From Myotis daubentonii (Eukaryota; Chordata; Mammalia; Chiroptera; Vespertilionidae), in the NCBI RefSeq assembly GCF_963259705.1, contig NC_081848.1, positions 52,847,408 through 52,911,407 of the forward strand: a DNA stretch of 64,000 nucleotides, in the 5' to 3' direction. Positions 21,655 to 32,036 of the stretch are shown in pieces; the first letter of the stretch is position 1; the number at the start of each line of letters is the position of its first letter. The translations under genes were made by a program, and so were the position numbers. A model generated the notes under the pieces. It ran no database searches. It was not told the DNA's origin and worked only from the letters and a program-made list of their open reading frames with translations.

Positions 21655-22075
21655 TAACTGTCATAGTCCCACAGAAACCAACACTGAGATGGATATTTGC
21701 ATACAGGAAGTTTACTGGGGAGTGCCCAGGGATTCGATACCAGAACAGGAGTGAAGGAAGTAGGATCAAATAGAAAGAGGAATTGAACTGCAATGTCGTC
21801 ATAGCAAAGGTCTCTCGGCCAATACTGTGAGGAAAGAGGACTGAGAGCAAAGAGGGCTGGGCCTTTATACCTGGGCAAGGACTAGTCATTAGATGTAGGC
21901 TGCCTATCAGCTCTGGCAAGGCGACTTTCTTCAGCTGAGGACAGTATCAGAAGAGGGACTCGCCTGAGAGCTATTAGCTGCCATTATTTCTAGCAGCGGG
22001 GGGAATGATTGCCTCAATCCAGAATGGAGGATCTGAGTGGCACACCATTGCACCTATTACAGCCTACCCTCTGTA
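21655..22075 (-). mobile_element. ERVL-like LTR (left member of a pair), antisense
   Basis: The right half of this block (GCGACTTTCTTCAGCTGAGG through GGATCTGAGTGGCACACCA) is a diverged direct copy of 23180-23310. GGAAGTTTACTGGGGAGTG near 21706 is characteristic of antisense mammalian LTRs that carry a polyadenylation region. The family is not fixed; ERVL-type is suggested by the internal sequence. Confidence 0.45.
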
Positions 22076-22619
22076 CCGGATCCAGCCACTTTTCATAGTA
22101 AGTACTAGGAACAGCTCCTCTCAGATCCTGGTTGGTCTCTTTTCCTGGGGAAACAGTGAGACAAACGACAGTCCCTGGTACTGCTCCTAGTTTGAGGGTT
22201 GCAACTAATACTCATTGTCTCACTGTTTTTAAACCTATTTTTGTTTCCCTCATCCATGGTTCTGTTGTCTAGATGGCTTATCTGGTGGGCCTCTGATACC
22301 ATGCCCTTCTCAGGCTGTGGCTGCTCCATTTACTGTCAAAATTGGGCAAAGAACTACCCAATTACCAGCACTTCTAAACCCACAGAATCCAGAGTTGCTG
22401 GGACAAGAAGCATAAATACCACAAGTGGGTCACTGTGAGTGATGGTAAGCAGAGCTCAGGGTCACTCCTACTTCCTTCCTTCCGTTGGATTCCAGAATCA
22501 TGTATTATACCTTTTGAGAACACAGGTTCATATAATAATTGTTAACTTCTGGTGTATCCTGCAACTTGGAAGATGTTATTGCACAGTACCACCTCCAAAG
22601 TGGAAGCTCAATTGCACCT

Positions 22620-23000
22620 TCAAAAGATGCAACTGAGCTTCATCACCTGTCGAGCTGGCAGTTTCTGTGAGTGTGGTATGAAATACAAAGAGTGGATCCC
22701 ATGCTCATGTGCCACTGTTACAGCTACTTTGTTATGAAATGGATTCCTGGGTTCAATAAAAATACTACACAGGACTCCATGTTGGTGGACCAAACACTCT
22801 ATATGCCCTCAGAGAGTGGTGCTGGTTGAGGCCCTGAGGGCAGGAAAGGCAAACTCCACATCTAAGATATGTATTTATTGCGGTCAAAATTAACCACTGC
22901 CCCATCCAATGTAACTTGCTATCAAATGGCTGGTTGGTCTCCTGGAAGAATGGCGGGGTATTGGGGGCTCAGTGTTGGTCTCACTTGGTGGCAGGTTGGA
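22620..23000 (-). mobile_element. ERVL-type endogenous retrovirus internal fragment (antisense)
   Basis: GGCAGGAAAGGCAAACTCC, TATGTATTTATTGCGGTCAA, GTTGGTCTCCTGGAAGAATGG and GGGGGCTCAGTGTTGGTCT match antisense pol sequence of ERVL elements as I recall it. It is short, has stops in every frame and codes for nothing. With the similar blocks to left and right it suggests an old, internally deleted provirus. Confidence 0.5.
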
Positions 23001-23009
23001 CAGAGGGAG

Positions 23010-23330
23010 GAGTAAGCTGGTGCAGTTGTAACAAAGGCTTCCAACGAGAGTTCTGGGCTCAGATGACCCTTCAGAGGTGCCCTTCTTTGAGGCCAGGGAG
23101 TCTGGGTCCTTTATCCCCTATTATTGGCCAGTTAGAAGTGGTTGTCCCCAAGGAGAGGGGCATGATCTTGGGCAAGGCACTTTCTTCAATTGAGAGAAGG
23201 CAATTCTTGGAGAGACACTCATCTAAGAGCTGTCAGCCAACTTCCATAGCCAGTGGGAGAATGAGTGCCTCAGTCCTGAAGGAGAGATCTAGGTGGGCAG
23301 CATACCACAAAATACACTACAAACTAAATG
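23010..23330 (-). mobile_element. ERVL-like LTR (right member of a pair), antisense
   Basis: It shares the block GGCACTTTCTTCAATTGAGAG ... AGATCTAGGTGGGCAGCATACCA, in the same orientation, with the left copy. The 161-codon frame 22916-23401 spans pol remnant and LTR and is not a gene. Confidence 0.45.
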
Positions 23331-23859
23331 GTAGGGATTTCTGTTCTAAATTTCAGCTATTCCTAAGAGTTCTGGAATGGGGATGGACTGGAGGAGGATA
23401 GAGAATTGTAAGATATGTCACCTGCCAAATTTCATAGTTGATTATCTGGAAAATTTTATTGAAAACTGCATATACTATGATTTTATATGTATTTAGCCAA
23501 ACTTAGAGTTGAAACAAGCAAAGCATTTTAAAACAGATAAACAAAAAGCACAAATAATGCCTTTATTATAAGATATGCACAGTTTACAAAATTCTGCTTG
23601 CTTGCTTTTAAAATATTTGTTGTATAGACATAATATTTACATAGTCATATCAAGAAGTTTTGATGCTATTTTAATTTCTGTTTTTTCTTTTCCATTAATA
23701 TGCATTGTTCATAAGTTTATTATTATCAATTCAATATTTTACCATATTAATATATCAATTTTTTAAAAATAATAACTTATTCCCTCTATTTGGGGCATTT
23801 GCCTTATCTAGTCAATAATAAGTAGTGCATATATAAAAAATAGTTAAAAATTTTTCTCT
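23331..23859. other. Unassigned AT-rich DNA
   Basis: No gene or nameable repeat was seen. Confidence 0.4.
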
Positions 23860-24215
23860 TTTTTTTTTGCCCCAAAGTGGGATTAACAGATATAGTCTCA
23901 TGCTGCTTTTTAAAAAGGTTTTCCAAATTTTTAGTACTATAACCAATGTCTAATACCTATTTACCCATTATTATGCTTACATTGGCTTTTTCTCACTTTT
24001 ACTTTTGATGGTAGAGTGAATTGTTACCTCATCATTGTTTCAATTCAGTTTCCTTAATTATTAGTGCGACAGAGAACTTTTCAAAGTGTTTCTTTAATCT
24101 TTGTATTTTTTATTATTTATGTTTTGGCTATTTATCTCTCCATAGAAGGGTACTGACCTTTTATATTTTTATCAGTCCCTTACATACGATAGGCAATAAA
24201 CTTATTTGACATTTA
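23860..24215 (-). mobile_element. Ancient L1 fragment (antisense)
   Basis: TTCAGTTTCCTTAATTATTAG, then GAACTTTTCAAAGTGTTTC, then TATTTATCTCTCCATAGAAGG resemble the antisense L1 segment that normally reads as small-first-letter-to-old spacing before the ORF2 end. It is heavily decayed. Confidence 0.4.
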
Positions 24216-24247
24216 TTTTCAGTGGTTTCTCATTCCATTGCTCTTTT

Positions 24248-24466
24248 TTTTAAAAAAATATATTTTATTGATTTTTTACAGAGAGGAAGGGAGAGAGATA
24301 GAGAGCTAGAAACATCGATGAGAGAGAAACATCGATCAGCCGCCTCCTGCACATCTCCTACTGGGTATGTGCCCGCAACCCAGGTACATGCCCTTGACCG
24401 GAATCGAACCTGGGACCTTTCAGTCCACAGGCTGACGCTCTATCCACTGAGCCAAACCGGTTTCAG
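24248..24466 (-). mobile_element. Ves SINE with target-site duplication
   Basis: A well-preserved copy with AACATCGATGAGAGAGAAAC, CCGGAATCGAACCTGGGACC and CTATCCACTGAGCCAAACCGG. CCATTGCTCTTT lies on both sides (24235-24246 and 24467-24478). Confidence 0.95.
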
Positions 24467-24478
24467 CCATTGCTCTTT

Positions 24479-24835
24479 ATAATGAATTCACTTTTTAATT
24501 AAATAGTTGAATTTGTGTTTTACAGCATAAAACCCATTGACCCTGCTATTAATGATTTCTTTAAATGCTTCAATATTCCAAAAGTTATATCTTGCTTTCT
24601 GTTAGTAAGTTTGTTTTTGTATTGTCTTCTATATTTTATGATAAATTTTTGAAATTTTATCTTCAAATTAAAATAGATGTCACTTTAATTACTGAGCTTC
24701 TGAATCTATTTTGGCATGTAGTATAAAGTGTGGTGATATATTTACACTCTTTTAAATGATATCCAGTTTCTCCTAAATTGTTTAGTAGGGACTTATTTAT
24801 TCATTGCTTATTTCACCAAATTTTTTATATATTAA
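24479..24835. other. Unassigned AT-rich DNA
   Basis: Nothing identifiable. Confidence 0.4.
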
Positions 24836-25498
24836 CTAGGGGCCCGGTGCACGAAATTCGTGCACTGGGTGTGTGTGTGGGGGGAGTGTCCCTCAGCCCA
24901 GCCTGCCCCCTCTCACATACTGGGAGCCCTGAGGCGTTGACCCCCATCACCCTCCAATCGCAGGATCGGCCCCTTGCCCAGGCCTGATGCCTCTGGCTGA
25001 GGCGTCCGGCCCGGGCAGCGGGGACCCACAGCTGCAGCGGCCCCACGATCGTGGGCTCTGCTTTAGGCCCAGGCAAGGGACCCCTAGCTCCTGGGACTGC
25101 CAGCTTTGACCGTGCTCAGCTCCCATTGCTGGCTCCACCCCTACTTCCTGCTATCACTGGCCAGGGCGGCAAAGGCAACTGATTCTCCGATCATGGCTGG
25201 GGGGAAGGGCAAAGGCGGCCCCAGGGCCACCTTTGCCCTGCCCCCCAGCTCTTAGCTCCCCACTGGGTTTCCAATCACTGTCAGTGGCAGGGGGCTTCTT
25301 CCTGCTTTCCCTTTCGCCTCCCTGCATTGTGCCTACATATGCAAATTAACCGCCATCTTGTTGGCAGTTAACTGCCAATCTTAGTTGGCAGGTAACTGCC
25401 AATCTTAGTTGGCAGTTAATTTGCATATAGCCCTGATTAGCCAATGAAAAGGGTATCGTCGTATGCCAATTACCATTTTTCTCTTTTATTAGTGTAGA
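24836..25498 (-). mobile_element. HeliBat-type non-autonomous Helitron, 663 bp
   Basis: On the minus strand it starts TCTACACTAATAAAAGAG and ends CGGGCCCCTAG, with CTAG at 24836-24839. The hairpin GTGCACGAAATTCGTGCAC lies at 24847-24865. It is inserted between A (24835) and T (25499). The 5' region is shared with element H1 at 13568-14065. It contains a 24-bp tandem repeat of palindromes (25361-25420). No Rep/helicase coding. The frames at 24778-25138 are incidental. Confidence 0.92.
25361..25420. repeat. Tandem perfect palindromes, 24-bp period, inside Helitron
   Basis: TTGGCAGTTAACTGCCAA (25361-25378) is a perfect 18-bp palindrome. It recurs with one change at 25385-25402 and as a half copy at 25409-25420. 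Confidence 0.9.
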
Positions 25499-27100
25499 TT
25501 TATTGTATAGATTTGAATTTATTTCTGAAATTTCTGATTTGCTTAATTAGTCTACTTTTTAAAAGTAGTATTATAAGACTTTCCCCCCCTTAAAAAGTTA
25601 AGTAATTTTGGTTTTAAAATATATACATATGACCATATAAATATGCATATGAATACAGAGATATAAAAAAGATCTAGAAGGTTAACTATGGATGCCTGGA
25701 TTATAGATGATCTTTATATTTTTCTTTTCATTTATCTATAAATTCTAATACATATTAAATTACAATTAACACATATCATGTGTTACAAAGGGAGAAACTA
25801 TTCAAATAAAATAAAGAAAACAAAAATATCCACATAATAAAATACAATTATTAAGAAAAGAAAAAGAAGGGGCAGGTTGGGGAATAAGTCACAGTAAGGG
25901 CAAATTTGGGTAAACCACAGTTTCTCCCAGGTTCCCCCGCCTTTTTTTTCCAAGTCCCTTTTTATGTGACTAAACACTACCCAGCACTTGTGTGAGCACG
26001 TGTCTGCATAGTTGCCCCTGACATTTCTGAAGTGTGCACTTCTCTTGTCCCAGTCTGTCTCAGTCCTGGAATCTACTACTCCCTGTGACTGCAACTGTAC
26101 CTGCCTTTGGCTTTCAACCCAGTTGGTTACCACACTGACTACAGGTCATTGATTTCTTTCTGGATTTCTGATATCAGACTTTGCTCTTTGTGTGTTTGGG
26201 TAACTCTGCTCACATCTCTTTGTAGTCCTTCCTCAAATGTCAACTCTCCTGACCTCCATACCCTCCATTCACCGCCCTGCTCCATCAATTTCTGTCCTAT
26301 TCTCAGCTGCACCAGAAAGTTTGGGATGATGGACCATCTGTTCAAAATAGCCATGCCCTGGACATGGTCTTTTGGACCAAAGGTGGATACCTGCCCATAA
26401 GAGAAACAGCTTGTGATGTGTGCACTCAGGCTCAAACAAAACAAAACAAGCAAGCAAGCAAACAAACAAACAAAAAGGTCAGTGTTGGAGCAGGCAATGT
26501 AGCAATCAGTGTCCCATCAGGAAAACAGAAACCACTACAGACATGTTATATAGGAGGGATTTTTTTCAGGGGATTTGTTATACTGCTGTTGGAAAGCTGG
26601 AAAAGAGAAAAGGGAAGCTAGGAAAACCAGTTACTACCTCTAAGATAGGGAGAACAAAAGTGAAGAGATAGTATGAACATCTTCTAGAGTTGCCACTGCT
26701 TCTGGGACTGAATGGGAGGTGGGTTGAGGTGTCACTCACTAGTGCTCAGACTACTAGGAAATGTTTGAGATAAGGAAAGAGTTGCATTGGTTCATAGTTT
26801 TAGTGCAGTGAGGTCCAGCTGTTCCTTGCTTCCACCCTTAGATGAGGTGAAATCACTTGTTCTAGGTAAGTCTTCTCTTGAGCTACCTTGAAGGAAGTCT
26901 CTGTCTTGCAAACAGAAAAGCCTTCCCAAGACACTCATTGCCTCTGAGTGGCCTTTAGCCCAGACCTTCCCCCACATTTTCCTTCATCAGGCTGACTCAG
27001 AACAACCCTTTCAGTTAGGAGTTGAACTGCCTAAGTGTTTTGATCATTGCTGCTATATGTGACATCACAATGTTTTTAAATCTGGGAAAGGGAAGTTCTA
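25499..27100. other. Unassigned DNA
   Basis: No gene. A CAAG/CAAA microsatellite lies at 26434-26476. The part at about 26510-26700 (CCCATCAGGAAAACAGAAACC) resembles an old LTR-type repeat but I cannot name it. Confidence 0.4.
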
Positions 27101-27459
27101 CAACATTGTCTTTTTAAAAAATCTTTATTATTGAGATTATTACAGATGTCCCTCTTTCTCTCTCCTATAACTCCCCTCCACCCAGTTCCCGCCCCGCCCC
27201 AGGCCTTGGTCACCCTATTATCTATGTCCATAGGTAATGCATACATGCATATAAGATCTTTGTTTAGTCTCTTCCCGCACCCCCAACACCACCTTCTCTC
27301 TGAGAATCATCAGTCTGTTCCAGATACATACCCCCAATTCTATTTTATTCGCCAGTTTATTCTGTTCATTAAATTTCTTATTCATTTGATTATTAGATTC
27401 AATTGTTGATAGAAGTGTATTTGTTGTTCATATTTTTTATCTTTTTCTTTTTCTTCTTC

Positions 27460-28624
27460 CTCGTCTTAAAGAATACCCTTCAGCATTTCATATAATACTG
27501 GTTTGGTGGTGATGAACTCCTTTAGTTTTTTCTTGTCTGTGAAGCTCTTTATCTGACCTTTAATTCTAAATGATAGTTTTGCAGGTAGAGTAATCTTGGT
27601 TGTTGGTCCTTATTATTCATCACCTTGAAAATTTCTTGCCACTCCCTTCTGGCCTGCATAGTTTCTGTTGAGAAATCAGCTGACAGTTGTATGGGCACTG
27701 CCTTGTAGGTAACTAACTGCTTTTCTCTTGCTGCTTTTAAGATTCTCTCTTTGGCCTTAACCGGTTTGGCTCAGTGGATGGAGCGTCAGCCTGTGGACTG
27801 AAGGGTCCCAGGTTCGATTCCGGTCAAGGGCATGTACCTTGGTTGCAGGCACATCCCCAGTAGGAGGTGTGCAGAAGGCAGCTGGTCGGTGTTTCTCATC
27901 GATGTTTCTAACTCTCTATCCCTCTCCATTCCTCTCTGCAAACAAAATCAATAAAATATATATATATATATTTTAAAAAAAAGATTCTCTCTTTGTCTTT
28001 AGCCCTTGGCATTTTAATTATGATGTGTCTTGGTGTGGTCCTCTTTGGGTTCCTCTTGTTTGGGGTCCTCTGTGCTTCCTGGACTTGTAAATCTATTTCT
28101 TTCACCAGGTAGGGGAAGTTTTCTGTCATTATTTCTTCAAATAGGTTTTCAATGTCTTGCAGATCTCTCTCTTCTTCTGGCACCCCCATAATTCAGATGT
28201 TGGTATGCTTGAAGTTGTCCCAGAGGCTCCTTACACTATCTTCATTTTTTAAAATTCTTTTTTCTTTTTGCTCTTCTGGTTGGGTGTTTTTTGCTTCCAC
28301 ATATTTCAAATAGTTGATTTGATTCTTGGGATCCTCTAATCTACTGTTGAATCCCTGTATATTATTCTTTATTTCAGTCAGTGTTTGCTTAATTTTTGAC
28401 TGGTCCTTTTCCATTTTTTTGGCATTCTCACTAAGATACTTGAAAGTCTCACTAAGTCCCTTGGAGGTTTCTAGAAGATTCTTGAGTAACCTTATAACCA
28501 TGGTTTTGATCTCTATATCCAGTAGTTTTCTTTCTTCCATTTCTTTCATATGTGACATGTTTCTTTGTCTCTGCATTTTGGCTGCTTTCCTGTGTTTGTT
28601 TCTATTTATTAGGTGGAGCTGCAA
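27460..28624 (-). pseudogene. L1/HAL1 ORF1 protein pseudogene
   Basis: ORF1p is the RNA-binding, trimer-forming protein of L1. The N-terminal half (28624-28193) is a charged coiled coil with heptad-like ETFKYLSENAKK and EIKNNIQGFNSRLED. The RNA-recognition part follows with GVPEEERDLQDIENLF and NFPYLVKEIDLQVQEAQR (28189-28050), then PRHIIIKMPRAKDKERI. The frame is broken by the SINE at 27754-27980 with its 15-bp duplication. It resumes with a REKQLVTYK-like segment and ends with a canonical FITTKP C-terminus and TAA near 27466. A stop or frame change separates the two halves near 28190, and a 1-base deletion lies near 27580. It is not functional. Confidence 0.85.
27754..27980 (+). mobile_element. 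Ves SINE nested in HAL1 ORF1
   Basis: It has a head CCGGTTTGGCTCAGTGGATGG, a B box GGTTCGATTCCGGTCAAGG and a (TA)n-rich A-tail. AAGATTCTCTCTTTG is repeated exactly at 27739-27753 and 27981-27995, so it is a clean and relatively recent insertion that is younger than the HAL1 copy. Confidence 0.97.
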
Positions 28625-29953
28625 TGTCTCCTTGAGTTGATAGAGTGGTCTTGTGTAGTAGGTGTCCTATAGGGCCCAGTGGCTCAACTTCCCCAGTAAC
28701 CTGAGGTGGACACTTTAAGTGCACCTCTTTGTGGGCTGTCTGAACAGTCTTGTTGTAATTAAGCCTTGATTGCTGTTGGTGTCACTGGGAGGAATTGACC
28801 TCCCGGACAATTGGCTGTTGGGACCAGCTGAAACTACAATGGGAGAGCTGCTGTGCAGGAGACACCCTTATGGAGCAGGACTTGCTTCAGTGGGGCTTTG
28901 GTGCTCACTGAGTCTGCCCCTTGGGTGTGTTGCTTATGGATGTGTAGAGTTGTAATCTGGTATGGTCTGACACTGAACACTGGGTACACTGGCTGTTGGG
29001 TCTCCAGGGAGGTATAAAGTCAGCTACTGCCTGAGGCCACCCAACAGGAGCTACAGAGAGATCTGCAGATTCCTTCTCTTTGTATCGGGTTTGGAAGTGC
29101 CCAGATGAGGCCCAGCTGTGAAGCAAGGTGCTGGTGCTGGGTCTTGGGCCTTTTATTGATAGGTTTGGGGTTCCCCAGCCCAGCTTGTTTGACAGGTTTT
29201 AGCTTGAACAAGGACAGGCCATTCATATGCAAAAGCCGCTGTGCACAGCTTAGGTGGGGTTGTAAATTGGATGGGGTGGGGTCTCAGGGAATCACCAGGG
29301 AAGAGCAAACAGAAATGGCTGCCAGTCAGCCCTGTGGCTGGGAAGGTCTCAGTATGGGAACAATGACCACTGAGAGGACCTCCCTGTGGGAGAAAGCTGC
29401 CCGGGAGGTCCTGCCCTGATGCCATACATTCTAGTTTCTCCTCATATGTGACTGGGTCCCCCAGAGCCTCACCCAGCCCTGGAGCTCAGAGGAAGCAGGA
29501 TCTTAAAAGTTCAGTTTGTGTGCTGGCCTTTTAAGAGGAGCAGCTGGGTCTCCAGCAGCCTCTGTGTCACTTAGTCCCAATTCGCACTGGTTTTTGCAGC
29601 CCATGCTTCTTAGTGCCCATAGGGACTTCTTTTTCTAGCTCTGGAACCTTGGGCTGGGCTTCTGGTGTGAGGCTGGGACCACTTGCTCCTCCGGGTGGCC
29701 TCTGCAGACAGAATTTTGCTCCCAATTAAAAAAGCAGCCCACGTGGGTGCTGGACCAGCCTGTCCTCACCTCCACACCTCCTACCAGTCTCAGTGTGCTC
29801 TCTTCTTTACTTCTCTAGTTGTAGGACTTCTGTTCAGCCAGCTTTCTGGCGGTTCTGGATGATGGTTGTTCTGTATTTTAGTTGTAATTTTGATGTCGTT
29901 GTGGGAGGCAGCAAGTATAGGTGTTTGTCTGCGCTGCCATCTTGGTTCTCCTG
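28625..29953 (-). promoter_or_regulatory. 5' UTR (internal promoter region) of the HAL1/L1-type element
   Basis: About 1.3 kb precede ORF1, starting GGAGAACCAAGATGGC-GCGCAGACA on the minus strand. The AAGATGGC motif near the 5' end matches the YY1-type site (CCATCTT on +) that positions L1 transcription starts. The rest is GC-richer than its flanks, as L1 5' UTRs are. Promoter activity is inferred from family knowledge only. Confidence 0.6.
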
Positions 29954-29966
29954 CAACATGTCTTTT

Positions 29967-30739
29967 CTCCTCCCAGAACAGTGTCATTTGTCTACTTCTT
30001 TCCAGTGCATTGTACAATTATTTTGTATTTATAAAACTCTTAATGCCCTGTTGATTAGCATAGCATTGAATCTATGAATGGGACGTGTTACTGTATCATT
30101 TGTTTAGTCTTTCCAGTTGTGAGCAGAAAACCTTTTACTGTATCATTAAGGCTTAGGATTTTTCTTTATAATTCTTGTTAGGTTGATATTAAAATATTTA
30201 ATAAGGGTTTGGGGTCTTGGTTTTGAACAAATTGCTTTTTATACTTTGTTTCTGGCTACTGATTTTAACAACTTTTAAAATTGGTTTAGGTTTCCTGCCA
30301 TCCACTTGAGGAAATGAGGAATTGTCCGGGGTGAGAAGAGGTGCTTAGCAGAGGTGTATTTGTGGTGCCTGTTTGCTTTCACATATTTGTGTCTCTTGTG
30401 GATAGTGTTTGAGTAATGCCTAACCCGTGTGAGCCATGCGGGTGGTGTACCTTTACTATTTTCCTCTATGAATAATCCAAGTTAATTGACCTGTGCTGGG
30501 ACCAAATCCATGTCCTTAAACCCTCTGAAGGCACAGGCAGTACAGACCTTTGCTTTCAACGGCTTTCATTTCTAATAATTAGAGCTGCCTGGTCTGCTTT
30601 GCAGGATACTGATTTCTATGATTTGAAATTGAGATGCAGTTTTACAATCAATAATTATATTTAATAAAGTACTTCTCTTCTTCTCCCCAAATAACTATAA
30701 CGACATATATTCCAGGGTATCCTAAAATTGTGAGAGATT
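29967..30739. other. Unassigned DNA
   Basis: No gene or nameable repeat was seen. Confidence 0.4.
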
Positions 30740-30823
30740 TTAAACTTTGTACTTTCACATAATTGTAAATTTGTATGTAGTTGTAAAAATTAATACAGAA
30801 AATACCTTGCACCCCTTACCCAA

Positions 30824-32036
30824 TGTGATAGTTTATTTTATGTGTCAATTTGACTGGGCTAAGGAATGCCCGGAAGCTAGTAAAACACTGTTTCTGGGTG
30901 TGCCTGTAAAGGGGTTTCTGGAAGAGAGTAGCATTTGAATAAGTAGGCTGGTAAAGAAGATCATCCTCACCAATGAGAGTGAGGTGAGCATCATCCAATC
31001 CCTTGAGGGTCTAAATAGAACAAAAAGGTGGAGGAAGTGTGAATTTGTTCTCTGTGCTTGAGCTGGGACATCCATCTTTTCCTACCCTTGGCCATCAGTG
31101 CTCCTCCTTCTTAGACCTTTGGACTCAGACTGAAACTTGTACCACTGACCCCTGATTCTTAGGCTTTTGAAGTTGGACTTAACACTATTAACCTCTCTGC
31201 TCCTCAGGCCTTAGGGCTTGGACTGAATTACACCACTGGATGGTTTCATGGTTCTCTGGCTTGCAGATGGCAGATTATGGGACTTTCGGTCTTCATAATT
31301 GGTTGAACCAATCCTATATAATAAAAGCCTAATATACCAAGTGTCTAGTCATCTGGTCATCTGTTCAACCAATCAAAGCATAATATGCTAATGATATGTT
31401 AAGGCTGCTCAACCACTTGCTGTGATGTGCACTGACCACCAGGGGGCAAACACTCAGACCAGTAGGTTAGCTTGCTGCTGGGGTCTAGCCAATTGGGACT
31501 GAACCAGATGGGCCAGACACGCCCTGGAGACCTCCCGTGGTCCCTCCATGGCTGGCCAACCTCCTGCCATCCCTCCCTGGCCCAGCAATCATGCACCTGT
31601 GGGATCCCTCAGCCTGGCCTGCACCCTCTCACAATCCGGAACCCCTAGGGGGATGTCAGAGAGCCTGTTTCAGCCTGATCCTGCTCAACACAGGAGCTGC
31701 TCCCTGGTGGTCAGTGTGTTCCCACAGGCGAAGTGCCACTCAGCCAGAAGATGGACTCACAGCTGGCGAGTGCAACGGCTGTGGCAGGAGTCTCTCCTGC
31801 CTCAGTGGCAGCAATAAGGATGTATGACTGACAGCTTAGGCCCGCTGAGGGCTCCCAGACTGCGAGAGGGCGTAAGCCGGGCTGAGGGACCACCCACATG
31901 CACAAATTTCATGCACTGGGCCTCTAGTTCCTATAATAAGTTGCTTCTTATATGTCTATATAAATATCTATATCAGTGTCTATATTTATATCTATCTATT
32001 ATACTATTGGTTCTGTTTCTTTGGAGAACCATAAGA
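30824..32036 (+). mobile_element. ERVL solo LTR (MLT2-type), split by a Helitron
   Basis: It starts TGTGATAGTTTATTTTATGTG and runs through CTGGGTGTGCCTGTAAAGGGG, GAGCATCATCCAATCCCTTGA, TAAATAGAACAAAAAGG and CTATTGGTTCTGTTTCTTTGG near its end, an order I recall for MLT2 LTRs of ERVL. TACCCAA lies on both sides (30817-30823 and 32037-32043) as target duplication. Without the Helitron it is about 600 bases. No internal retroviral sequence adjoins it, so it is a solo LTR. Confidence 0.75.
31312..31927 (+). mobile_element. HeliBat-type non-autonomous Helitron in an LTR
   Basis: It starts TCCTATATAATAAAAGCC at 31312 and ends GGGCCTCTAG at 31927, with the hairpin TGCACAAATTTCATGCA at about 31899-31916. 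It is inserted between A (31311) and T, splitting the LTR phrase AACCAA|TTCCTATAATAAG. It carries a CTCF-like CCACCAGGGGGCA on + (31436-31448) and a related site on - (31698-31710). Frames at 31399-31905 are incidental. Confidence 0.93.

Larger units (their letters stand above)
27115..29953 (-). mobile_element. HAL1-type (half-LINE) retrotransposon, full length, L1-derived
   Basis: On the minus strand it has a 5' end starting GGAGAACCAAGATGGC (29951), a long 5' UTR (to about 28625), an ORF1 pseudogene (28624 to about 27460), a short 3' UTR and an A-rich end AATAAAGATTTTTTAAAA (27115). ORF2, the reverse transcriptase, is absent: the ORF1 stop is followed within about 350 bases by the 3' end. 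Flanking CAACATTGTCTTTT (27101-27114) and CAACATGTCTTTT (29954-29966) are a target-site duplication differing by one base, so this layout was inserted as a unit. HAL1 elements are known ORF1-only L1 relatives that rely on L1 enzymes. A Ves SINE interrupts ORF1 at 27754-27980. Confidence 0.85.

Noticed and set aside
22916..23401. 161-codon frame as a retroviral or host gene
   Set aside because: It crosses from antisense ERVL-like internal sequence into an LTR-like block on the opposite strand to the provirus, so it is incidental.
27115..29953. Complete L1 with ORF1 and ORF2
   Set aside because: No reverse transcriptase or endonuclease coding was found. The ORF1 stop is followed within a few hundred bases by the 3' end.
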